6,077 bases of DNA from an uncultured Bacteroidales bacterium (GTDB lineage: Bacteria > Bacteroidota > Bacteroidia > Bacteroidales > UBA932). This document shows, one piece after another, positions 1-5,318 of this stretch (positions are counted from its first letter, which is position 1; each line of letters begins with the position of its first letter). Under the pieces are notes generated by a model that worked only from the letters and a program-made list of their open reading frames with translations, ran no database searches and was not told the DNA's origin. The DNA lies in contig CAJOMB010000098.1 in assembly GCA_905235615.1 (NCBI GenBank), positions 1 through 6,077 on the forward strand, written 5' to 3'. The translations under genes and the position numbers were made by a program.

Positions 1-73
1 GTTCTTTCAGAGCCTCAATGGCCACTTGGGCCTTGAACTCAGGCGTGTACTTTTTGCGTGATGTCTTTCCCAT
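1..73 (-). CDS. IS3-family transposase orfA (N-terminus only, runs off the window)
   Basis: The minus-strand frame starting at the ATG at 73-71 reads MGKTSRKKYTPEFKAQVAIE followed by ALKE, and continues past base 1. The pattern of basic residues followed by Y-(T/S)-P-E-F-K-xxx-(V/A)-x-E-A-L is the classic beginning of the helix-turn-helix orfA protein of IS3-type elements (HTH_Tnp_1). That protein binds the element ends, and is joined to the DDE-domain orfB product by programmed frameshifting to make the active transposase. Only 24 residues are visible, so integrity and activity are unknown. A TAACTTTG box lies just upstream, inside the element. Confidence 0.75.
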   Translation of the reverse strand, partial: MGKTSRKKYTPEFKAQVAIEALKE

Positions 74-82
74 ATTCGACAA

Positions 83-90
83 CAAAGTTA
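83..90 (-). promoter_or_regulatory. Candidate Bacteroidota -7 box for the IS orfA
   Basis: Read on the minus strand this is TAACTTTG, an exact match to the Bacteroidota -7 consensus TAnnTTTG, 9 bp upstream of the orfA ATG. A -33 TTTG is not clear at the expected spacing (AGTT is the best seen). The leader would be only a few bases long, so the assignment is tentative. Confidence 0.35.
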
Positions 91-137
91 AGTGTTTTTT
101 ATTTGTCTTAACTCCGTGTCCAGTTTCAGGGGACCAT

Positions 138-302
138 TATACACGGAGAGCATCGCTGTCCAAAATCACCAAATCATATAAGCTTCTTACCGATGCGCAG
201 ATGCTGGACTGGGAGAAACTCGCCGAACATTGCACCGGAGCATCCGTCTTCGGCCAGAAGGCAAAAATCTCCGGTATTAACTTGTATGTTCTCCATTTTT
301 AA
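138..302 (+). pseudogene. Headless fragment of an uncharacterised protein, cut by the IS
   Basis: From base 138 the plus strand is open in a frame ending at TAA 300-302. Its peptide contains LLTDAQMLDWEKLAEHC and then FGQKAKISGINLYV. The arrangement LT-x-x-Q-x-x-x-W-x-x-(L/Y)-A, then a gap, then (F/L)G-x-x-x-x-(L/I)SG-(I/F)N-(L/A)-(Y/F)-V is one I recognise loosely from short uncharacterised Bacteroidota and phage-associated proteins, where it lies near the C-terminus. No function can be given. The frame has no credible start: extended upstream it runs antisense through the IS terminus and orfA, so the N-terminal part was probably lost when the IS arrived. The 3' end is also abrupt, giving only LHF and a stop after NLYV, where a different frame carrying an ATPase fragment takes over. 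It is most likely dead sequence. Confidence 0.35.
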
Positions 303-561
303 AAAGCCCGAAGCGTACATCAAGGTAATTACAAAACTGGGGACCATGAAGGTTGGGATGACTCGCGAGGAGCTGACATCTTCGGGTGTTCAGGAGAACC
401 TACAAAACAAGCGCGCTCGTTTTATTGAAGAAACGGGGACAGACAAAGCTGTCCATCTGGTATTGGTCAGTGCGGCAGGAGTGGTTATGAATCCATACGT
501 CGGCGAGTTTCAAAAAGTCATCACCCTGGATGATTTATTTGCCGATTACAACGAAATATAA
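286..561 (+). pseudogene. Remnant of an AAA-family ATPase (DUF234-like), internally deleted
   Basis: This frame ends at TAA 559-561 and reads MFSIFKKPEAYIKVITKLG, then GMTREELTSSG, then NKRARFIEETGTDKAVHL, ending in ITLDDLFADYNEI. The first part matches what I know of the winged-helix segment of Bacteroidota ATP-binding proteins with a C-terminal nuclease-like domain (pattern F-K-x-x-x-x-Y-x-K-(I/V)-(I/V)-x-x-L, then G-(L/M)-T-R-x-E-(L/I)). The last part matches their extreme C-terminus (NKR-x-x-F-x-x-x-(T/K)-x-T-x-K-(A/S), then (V/I)-T-(M/L)-D-D-L-F). In intact relatives roughly 150 residues separate these parts. Here they are joined at about 388-400, so most of the winged helix and the nuclease-like core are gone, together with the whole N-terminal P-loop ATPase domain. 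No start codon is convincing. It overlaps the preceding fragment in another frame. It is very unlikely to make a working protein. Confidence 0.55.
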
Positions 562-563
562 TT

Positions 564-586
564 TGCGAAAACTTTCAATTTTCGCA
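564..586. repeat. Perfect 8-bp inverted repeat just after the ATPase remnant
   Basis: TGCGAAAA (564-571) and TTTTCGCA (579-586) are perfect inverted copies around a 7-base loop. The hairpin begins two bases after the stop codon at 559-561. It could be the old transcription terminator of the ATPase gene, or the edge of a small repeat. No T-run follows the stem on the plus strand, so intrinsic termination is uncertain. Confidence 0.4.
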
Positions 587-626
587 GATTATACCGATTG
601 TCTTTCCTCGTCTCGGCCACCTGCAT

Positions 627-641
627 CTGACTGAAAGTCAG
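627..641. repeat. Short hairpin CTGACT-GAA-AGTCAG
   Basis: A perfect 6-bp inverted repeat with a 3-base loop lies in the spacer between the ATPase remnant and the convergent ZIP transporter gene. It is 68 bases downstream of the ZIP stop codon on the minus strand and lacks a T-run, so a role as terminator is only a guess. Nothing else identifiable was seen in 562-709. Confidence 0.3.
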
Positions 642-709
642 TTGCGCCCTTGTGTAATGTCTGATAGGAGTCACACGCCCGCCATCTGATACGTGCAAAT
701 GGTTTTTAA

Positions 710-1468
710 CTACCCCAAGAGCACATCCAAGGCCATCATGAGGGCAAATCCCAAGGCAAAACCCACGGTGCCCAGGTTGGAGTGGGAGCCCTCGGCCGTT
801 TCCGGGATGAGTTCCTCCACCACCACGTACAGCATGGCGCCGGCGGCGAAGGCCAGCATGTAAGGCATGATGCCCGTTATGGCCGATGCCAGCAGCAGCA
901 CCAAGGCTCCCCCGATGGGTTCCACGATGCCGCTGAGGCTGCCGATGGCAAAGGACCGCCAGCGGCTGTTGCCGGCGGCCCTGAGGGGCATGGAGATGAT
1001 GGCGCCCTCCGGCACGTTCTGGATGGCGATACCCAAGGAAAGGGCCAGGGCTCCGGCCATGGAGAAATCGGCCGTGAGGGCTCCGGCGATGGCCACACCC
1101 ACGGCCATGCCCTCTGGGAAATTGTGGATGGTGACGGCCAGGGCCAGCTTGGCGGTACGGGACAGGCTGCTGCGGGGGCCTTCCACATCGCCGGTGGCAT
1201 GGATGTGCGGCGTAACATAGTCAATGAGCAGGAGGAAGGCGAAACCGGCCAGAAGCCCCAGCACGCAGGGCACCACGCTGCCGCCGGACATGTCCATGGA
1301 AGGAATGAGCAGCGACCACACGGAAGCGGCCACCATCACACCCGAAGCAAAGCCCAGAAGCAGCTTCTGAAGCGGCTGGGGCATGTCTTTTTTCATGAAA
1401 AACACAAAGGCCGATCCAAGGGCTGTTCCCAGGAAGGGAATGATGAGGGCGGTGAAAACAGCTTCCAT
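710..1468 (-). CDS. ZIP-family divalent metal transporter (GufA/ZupT-like)
   Basis: This 252-residue inner-membrane protein belongs to the ZIP family, which moves Zn2+ and sometimes Fe2+ or Mn2+ into the cytoplasm. About eight hydrophobic segments are visible. The metal-site signatures are intact: HNFPEG at residues 115-120 (TM4), QNVPEG at 150-155 (TM5) and a conserved Glu in IVEPIGG at about 183 (TM6). The second signature begins with Gln rather than His, as in GufA-type members. A short HIH cluster (88-90) precedes a loop before TM4, a possible weak metal-binding site. The open frame extends upstream to 1780, but that part is antisense to ftcD. The ATG at 1468-1466 is chosen because it puts TM1 right at the N-terminus, as is usual for the family, and because TAACTTTG lies 17 bp upstream. 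The gene is divergent from ftcD with 66 bp between starts. Its strongly G+C-rich composition matches ftcD, so the two probably came together. Metal specificity cannot be read from the sequence. Confidence 0.93.
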   Translation of the reverse strand: MEAVFTALIIPFLGTALGSAFVFFMKKDMPQPLQKLLLGFASGVMVAASVWSLLIPSMDMSGGSVVPCVLGLLAGFAFLLLIDYVTPHIHATGDVEGPRSSLSRTAKLALAVTIHNFPEGMAVGVAIAGALTADFSMAGALALSLGIAIQNVPEGAIISMPLRAAGNSRWRSFAIGSLSGIVEPIGGALVLLLASAITGIMPYMLAFAAGAMLYVVVEELIPETAEGSHSNLGTVGFALGFALMMALDVLLG

Positions 1469-1481
1469 ATCCTTTAATTCC

Positions 1482-1512
1482 TTGTCAAAGTTAGGAATAT
1501 TTTTTATCTTTA
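1482..1512 (+). promoter_or_regulatory. Weak candidate promoter for ftcD
   Basis: A TTG at 1482-1484 and TATCTTTA at 1505-1512 are separated by 20 bp, close to the -33/-7 spacing of Bacteroidota promoters. The last base of the -7 box departs from the consensus G. The box ends 22 bp before the ftcD ATG. It would overlap the divergent ZIP promoter, so the two genes could compete for or share control. Confidence 0.22.
1486..1493 (-). promoter_or_regulatory. Candidate -7 box for the ZIP transporter
   Basis: On the minus strand this reads TAACTTTG, an exact fit to the Bacteroidota TAnnTTTG element, 17 bp upstream of the chosen ZIP start. It supports that start. The region further upstream (1494-1520) is A/T-rich and shows no clear TTTG -33 element. 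The sequence AAGGAATTAAAGGAT just before the ATG could act as a weak ribosome-binding region. Confidence 0.4.
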
Positions 1513-1534
1513 AGGCTACATTAAAACGATAAGC

Positions 1535-3847
1535 ATGAAAAAAATCATCGAATGTGTGCCCAATTATAGCGAGGGACGGGACAAAACGGTCATAGATGCC
1601 ATTGTAGCGGCCATCCAGACCGTAGAAGGCGTGAAAGTGCTGGATGTGGACCCCGGAGAGGCCACCAACCGTACGGTGGTCACCTTTGTGGGAGAGCCGG
1701 AGCCGGTGTGCGAGGCCGCCTTTCGCGGTGCAGCCAAAGCGCAGGAACTGATTGACATGCGCCGGCATCACGGGGCCCATCCCCGCAGTGGCGCCACGGA
1801 CGTGCTGCCCCTCATTCCCGTCGCCGGCATCACATTGGAAGAGTGTGCACAGCTGGCCCGGGAGCTGGCCGAAAGGCTATGGAAGGAGCTGGGCATCCCC
1901 TGCTACTGCTATGAGGCGGCCGCCTTCAAGCCGGAGCGCAGGAACCTGGCCGTGTGCCGGGAGGGAGAGTATGAGGCCCTGCCGGAAAAAATGGCCGATG
2001 AAGCCCGCAAGCCGGACTTTGGCGGGTCCTGGAACGAGACCGTCGCCCGCAGCGGCGCCACCAACGTGGGCGCCCGGAACTTTTTAGTGGCGGTGAATTT
2101 CAACCTGAACACCACCTCCACCCGCCGCGCCATGGCGGTGGCCTTCGACGTGCGCGAGAAAGGGCGCAAAGCCCCCGACGGCGAGCATTGGATTCCCGGC
2201 ACCCTCAAAGGCACCAAGGCTATCGGCTGGTACATAGACGAATACGGCATTGCGCAGGTTTCCATGAACATCACGGACATAGAGGCCACTCCCCTGCACG
2301 TGGCCTTTGAAGAGGTTTCCCGCGCCGCTGCAGCCCGGGGCCTTCGCGTCACCGGAGCGGAGATTGTGGGCCTGGTGCCCAAAAAGGTGCTTGTAGAAGC
2401 CGGCCGCTTCTATTTGGAAAAGCAGCAGCGCTCCTTGGGCATCAGCGAGGAGGAGATGATCAAAATCGCTGTCAAGAGCATGTCCTTAGACGATTTGAAA
2501 CCCTTCAACCCGCAGGAGAAGGTCATCGAATATATCATGGCCGATGCCCCCCACGGCCTCGTTCAAATGACGCTGGAAGGCTTCACCCGAGAAACGGCCT
2601 CGGAGAGCGCCGCGCCGGGCGGCGGGTCGGTATCGGCCGCCATGGGAGCCTTCGGAGCGGCCCTTGCCACCATGGTAGCTAACCTGAGCGCCCACAAACG
2701 CGGCTGGGACGAGCGCTGGAAGGAGTTTTCCGACGTGGCCGAGGAAGGCCAGAAGCTGGTGAACGAGCTGCTGGCCCTCATTGATGAAGACACCGCCGCC
2801 TTCAACCGCATCATGGCCTGCTTCTCCATGCCCAAGGGAACGGATGAGGAGAAAGCCGCCCGCTCGAAGGCTATCGAGGAGGCCACGCTCTACGCCGCCC
2901 AGGTGCCGCTCAAGACCATGGAGGCCAGCCTCAAGGCCCTGCCGTTGGCCTTGCAGATGGCCAAGACGGGAAATCCCGCATCGGCCTCCGATGCCGGTGT
3001 GGCTGCCCTGGCCGCCGTGGCCGCCATCCGCGAGACCACGGCGCAAACGCTCTACAACCATGCGGTTTATTCCGATGACAACGGTCAAACCTGGCATGTG
3101 TCGGGGCGCGCTTCCACTTCGGGCGATGAGGCCAAAGTAACCGAGCTCGTCGATGGTCGTATCTTGATGAGCATCCGCCATGCGGGCAACCGCTGGTACA
3201 ACATCTCCGAGGACGGCGGCGAGACCTGGCAGCCCACAGTTTCGACGTGGTACGACATTACTGCCCCCGCCTGCAATGGCGATATAATTCGTTATACATC
3301 AGTAAATCAAGGAGATGACAGAAACCGTCTGCTCCATTCGGTGCCCTACGGCAACTCGCGCACCAACGTGACGGTCTATGTGAGTTACGACGAAGGCGAA
3401 ACGTGGCCCGTGAGCAAGTGCATCGTGCCTTACAGCTCAGCCTATTCCTCGCTTTGCGTCCTTCCCGACGGCACCATCGGCCTTTATGTAGAGGAATCCT
3501 ACGAGGGTGCTTCGGGCTATTCGACGGTGTTCTACAACTTCAGCCTCGACTGGCTCACCGATGGCAACGACACCTTTGACCCAACGGGAGTCACAGAGAA
3601 TCAAATACAAACGGAATCCTTGAAGGTTTATCCTGTGCCCGCAACATCCTTTGTTACAATTGAAGCAGAGGGGTTGAAAACTATCAATGTTTACAATGCG
3701 TTAGGTCAGACTGTTAAGACCGTTCAGACTAATACTGTTTCGGAAGTTCGCTTGGATGTTTCAGAGTGGGCGACTGGAGTGTACTTGGTTGAGGGAGTGG
3801 ATGATAATGGCTTCAGAAAAGCAGTACGATTTGTGATTACTCCTTAA
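1535..3847 (+). CDS. ftcD: Formimidoyltransferase-cyclodeaminase fused in frame to a sialidase/T9SS tail
   Basis: One uninterrupted 770-codon frame. Residues 1 to about 499 are FtcD, the cytosolic enzyme that moves the formimino group of N-formimino-glutamate (from histidine breakdown) to tetrahydrofolate and then deaminates it to 5,10-methenyl-THF. The N-terminal formiminotransferase domain (1 to about 330) is complete: IECVPNYSEG at 5-14, STNRT-like ATNRT at 43-47, and HHGAHPRSGATDV with His82 at the position of the catalytic histidine of mammalian FTCD. The cyclodeaminase domain starts near 345, carries SAAPGGGSVSAA, and runs to SDAGVAALAAVAAIR (485-499). There the homology stops, and roughly the last 50-70 residues expected (the G-A-Y-x-N-V-x-I-N helix and onward) are missing. 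From about 500 the protein is sialidase and T9SS tail, described separately. The ATG at 1535 gives the usual MKKIIECVPN beginning. No signal peptide is present. The transferase half may still work; the deaminase half is probably damaged. No other histidine-utilisation gene is in the window. Confidence 0.9.
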   Translation: MKKIIECVPNYSEGRDKTVIDAIVAAIQTVEGVKVLDVDPGEATNRTVVTFVGEPEPVCEAAFRGAAKAQELIDMRRHHGAHPRSGATDVLPLIPVAGITLEECAQLARELAERLWKELGIPCYCYEAAAFKPERRNLAVCREGEYEALPEKMADEARKPDFGGSWNETVARSGATNVGARNFLVAVNFNLNTTSTRRAMAVAFDVREKGRKAPDGEHWIPGTLKGTKAIGWYIDEYGIAQVSMNITDIEATPLHVAFEEVSRAAAARGLRVTGAEIVGLVPKKVLVEAGRFYLEKQQRSLGISEEEMIKIAVKSMSLDDLKPFNPQEKVIEYIMADAPHGLVQMTLEGFTRETASESAAPGGGSVSAAMGAFGAALATMVANLSAHKRGWDERWKEFSDVAEEGQKLVNELLALIDEDTAAFNRIMACFSMPKGTDEEKAARSKAIEEATLYAAQVPLKTMEASLKALPLALQMAKTGNPASASDAGVAALAAVAAIRETTAQTLYNHAVYSDDNGQTWHVSGRASTSGDEAKVTELVDGRILMSIRHAGNRWYNISEDGGETWQPTVSTWYDITAPACNGDIIRYTSVNQGDDRNRLLHSVPYGNSRTNVTVYVSYDEGETWPVSKCIVPYSSAYSSLCVLPDGTIGLYVEESYEGASGYSTVFYNFSLDWLTDGNDTFDPTGVTENQIQTESLKVYPVPATSFVTIEAEGLKTINVYNALGQTVKTVQTNTVSEVRLDVSEWATGVYLVEGVDDNGFRKAVRFVITP
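3032..3847 (+). pseudogene. 3' part of a GH33-type sialidase gene with T9SS sorting domain, fused to ftcD
   Basis: This is residues 500-770 of the fused frame, a headless exo-alpha-sialidase. Three Asp-boxes are visible: SDDNGQTW (513-520), SEDGGETW (558-565) and SYDEGETW (617-624). Also present are GDEAKVTEL with the likely catalytic Glu at 532, two candidates for the Arg triad (Arg548 in MSIR and Arg609 in GNSRTNVTV) and the Tyr nucleophile region SSAYSSLCVLPDG (Tyr637). FYNFSLDWLTDG (666-677) is the usual end of the catalytic propeller. The N-terminal half is absent, including the signal peptide, the first triad Arg (FRIP region) and the acid/base Asp, so sialidase activity is not expected. 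A T9SS type A sorting domain follows: LKVYPVPA at 696-703, a NVYNALGQTV strand, and WATGVYLVE near the end. It would normally send the enzyme through the outer membrane. Base composition drops from the ftcD side through this segment. The stop overlaps the convergent gene by 11 bp. Confidence 0.8.
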
Positions 3848-5144
3848 TCCACTTCCCCGAGGCGATTTTTTGGGTGCCTTGACAGATTTCCCATAGATAA
3901 AGCCCTGATTTCCAGTCGGCGGTGTTGATATTGGTTTGGAAGTCGAAAAGTTGTGCGTGAACCAAACATCCTTGAAGGTCGTAGAAACGGATGACTGAAC
4001 GCTCGAAAGGAGCGGTAATAGTCACGGAGCCGTTGCCGGGATTGGGATACACCTTGCAGGCCTCGTTGTCCTTCTCTTCAACGGAATTATAAGTTGGGGC
4101 TTCAGTATAAATATACTCAATCTCCATTTCGTTGAAGGAGCTGCAATGCTCACGCAATTCACTTTCCTGCATGGACAGCAAAGGATTGTTGAAAATGAAA
4201 ATGCTGTTTTTGAAAGGCTGATAGACATAAAAGAGGGTGTCGTCTTCATAATCCCAAGCCAACAAAGTTTCCTCGGTTTCTCTAAAAATCGAAATGTTCT
4301 TGCATAGGCCATTTGCATCATAAACATACAAAGCTTTCTTGTTGAGGTTCCATTCGTCGCCCGACCATTCGCCCATCCGATGCTCTTCGATGCGACCTTC
4401 AAAATTGAAAACATTCACAAACTTGCTCGCATTGACCCATCGGCCGTCTTCCCAGTTTTGCTTGATTTCGGTCTCCAATTCGCCATTGTCGGTGTAGGTG
4501 TAGGTCGTCAAACTCAGGGGCGATGTTTTCGAGTCCTTTTGGATGGAAATCAATCGGTAATCGTCATCATAACGATAGGTTTCAATGGAAATCACCTCAT
4601 ATTCTTTGGAGTACGGATGCTCATACATCGTTTCCTTTCTCGTTTTCCCATTGTCAAAATACTCGTAAGTCCAATAACTCCAGAGAGAATCTGTTTCGTT
4701 GAAATAATAATTGTAATAGTCGAAGAGTTCTTTCTTTTCAAGCCTGCCGTATGCATCGTATGTAAACCCATATCTGTAGGAGTGTGTTATCCCATAATCG
4801 TCTCCATCATGATAGATGCTGCTTACTTTGTCGTTCTTATAATAGTATCTGAAGGTTTCAAAATAAACCGGCACAGAACCATTCCGGATTCGTATTTTCG
4901 TGAGAAAATCTCCGTCATAAGAATAAGTCTTGCCGGGGTCACCATAGGCATAATTGAAAGTCTTGAGCTTTCCGTCGCCATAATAGTCAAAGTCTGCATG
5001 TGACGAACTTAGCACGTCTCCAGAGGCGTCGTGTCTGGTCAATGTAATATGACTGGGTTGGGCGATGCTGTCGACAATTGAACTGGCAAAAGAAGACCCC
5101 GTAGCAAATGCGCAAATAAGTAAGGTGCTGATTATACGTTTCAT
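3837..5144 (-). CDS. Secreted YD-repeat-like protein with T9SS type A sorting domain
   Basis: A 435-residue protein predicted to be exported. MKRIISTLLICAFATGSSFA is a typical Sec signal peptide (Lys/Arg, hydrophobic core, small residues before a cut near 20-22). The middle (about 35-310) is rich in Tyr, Asp, Asn and Gly, with loosely repeated units such as FDYYGDGKLKTF, FTYDAYGRLEKK, YRYDDDYRLISI, YTYTDNGELETE and YVYDANGLCKN. This is the Y-x-Y-D-x-x-G-x-L pattern of YD/RHS-like beta-strand repeats, but too short and irregular for a full RHS shell. The C-terminus carries VYPNPGNGSVTI (365-376), IRFYDLQGCLV and WKSGLYLWEI (from 411), a standard T9SS type A sorting domain, so it should be secreted or anchored on the cell surface. 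No catalytic motif is seen; function is unknown, possibly adhesion or carbohydrate binding. It is markedly A+T-rich compared with ftcD. Its 3' end overlaps the fusion gene tail to tail. Confidence 0.88.
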   Translation of the reverse strand: MKRIISTLLICAFATGSSFASSIVDSIAQPSHITLTRHDASGDVLSSSHADFDYYGDGKLKTFNYAYGDPGKTYSYDGDFLTKIRIRNGSVPVYFETFRYYYKNDKVSSIYHDGDDYGITHSYRYGFTYDAYGRLEKKELFDYYNYYFNETDSLWSYWTYEYFDNGKTRKETMYEHPYSKEYEVISIETYRYDDDYRLISIQKDSKTSPLSLTTYTYTDNGELETEIKQNWEDGRWVNASKFVNVFNFEGRIEEHRMGEWSGDEWNLNKKALYVYDANGLCKNISIFRETEETLLAWDYEDDTLFYVYQPFKNSIFIFNNPLLSMQESELREHCSSFNEMEIEYIYTEAPTYNSVEEKDNEACKVYPNPGNGSVTITAPFERSVIRFYDLQGCLVHAQLFDFQTNINTADWKSGLYLWEICQGTQKIASGKWIKE

Positions 5145-5233
5145 TTTATCTGCTTTTGTTGGTTAGTTTGATTAATTTGGCTGACTTTATGGGCAACCAA
5201 GATACACATTTTTGGCAATAATATAGCTGTTGA

Positions 5234-5271
5234 CCCGCAAAAATAGTAAAATTTTCGCTTTTCTATGCGGG
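5234..5271. repeat. Inverted repeat CCCGCA ... TGCGGG, possible terminator of the membrane-protein gene
   Basis: CCCGCA (5234-5239) and TGCGGG (5266-5271) are perfect inverted copies. Inside them TAG and CTA can pair further, after a four-A bulge on one side, around an A/T-rich loop. It lies 32 bases past the stop of the minus-strand membrane-protein gene, where a terminator would be expected, but no T-run follows in that direction. The remaining leader of the YD-repeat gene (5145-5233) is A/T-rich; its only promoter-like element is a poor TATCTTGG about 55 bp before the ATG. Confidence 0.28.
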
Positions 5272-5318
5272 CGCTTCGAGCTATTCGACGGCGTTGTAGT
5301 CCTTACAGCTTCAGTTTG
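5261..5318 (+). pseudogene. Degenerate relic of a second sialidase 3' end
   Basis: The plus strand at 5261-5295 matches the sialidase segment at 3497-3531 in 29 of 35 bases, including GCTATTCGACGG exactly. Translated, it reads FYAGASSYSTAL and then a stop, against SYEGASGYSTVF in the fused gene. After a 7-base insertion (5297-5303) the match resumes: TACAGCTTCAGTTT (5304-5317) against TACAACTTCAGCCT (3533-3546), giving YSFSL against YNFSL. This is the conserved (Y/F)-x-FSL end of GH33 sialidases. The frameshift, the stop and the lack of similarity on either side make it a dead remnant. It overlaps the last codons of the minus-strand membrane-protein gene, whose stop (5303-5305) falls inside it. 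Confidence 0.5.

Larger units (their letters stand above)
1..136 (-). mobile_element. IS3-family insertion sequence, left-end fragment
   Basis: This is the end of an insertion sequence that continues beyond the left edge of the window. Read on the minus strand, the element starts at 136 with TGGTCCCCTGAAACTGGACA, and the start of an orfA-type transposase follows 63 bp inside. Beginning with TG, with a terminal repeat containing a CTGGACAC core, agrees with IS3-family ends. The boundary at 136 is inferred from this terminus and from the fact that plus-strand coding-like sequence resumes immediately after it. The opposite end and the short target duplication are outside the window, so neither completeness nor the exact group can be judged. 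Confidence 0.7.

Noticed and set aside
18..137. Plus-strand open frame upstream of the 138-302 fragment
   Set aside because: It runs antisense through the IS3 orfA start and the IS terminus; its residues show no resemblance to the downstream part.
339..346. GGGGACCA, identical to the IS terminus at 129-136, as a second IS end
   Set aside because: Only these 8 bases and one more of the preceding 8 match the IS end, and they lie inside the ATPase coding frame (LGTMK).
782..1477. Long Gly/His/Gln-rich plus-strand open frame opposite the ZIP gene
   Set aside because: It is an antisense shadow of a G+C-rich gene with intact ZIP signatures; its composition is low-complexity and has no recognisable domain.
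1469..1780. N-terminal extension of the ZIP frame
   Set aside because: It lies antisense to the conserved start of FtcD and would add a non-family stretch before TM1.
2486..3181. Minus-strand open frame opposite ftcD and the fusion join
   Set aside because: It is a Gly/His/Arg-rich antisense shadow with no motif; it crosses the join only because the composition leaves few stops.
4380..5003. Hydrophobic plus-strand open frame opposite the YD-repeat gene
   Set aside because: The Ile/Val richness is the antisense of Tyr/Asp/Asn codons; the minus-strand gene has a signal peptide and sorting domain.
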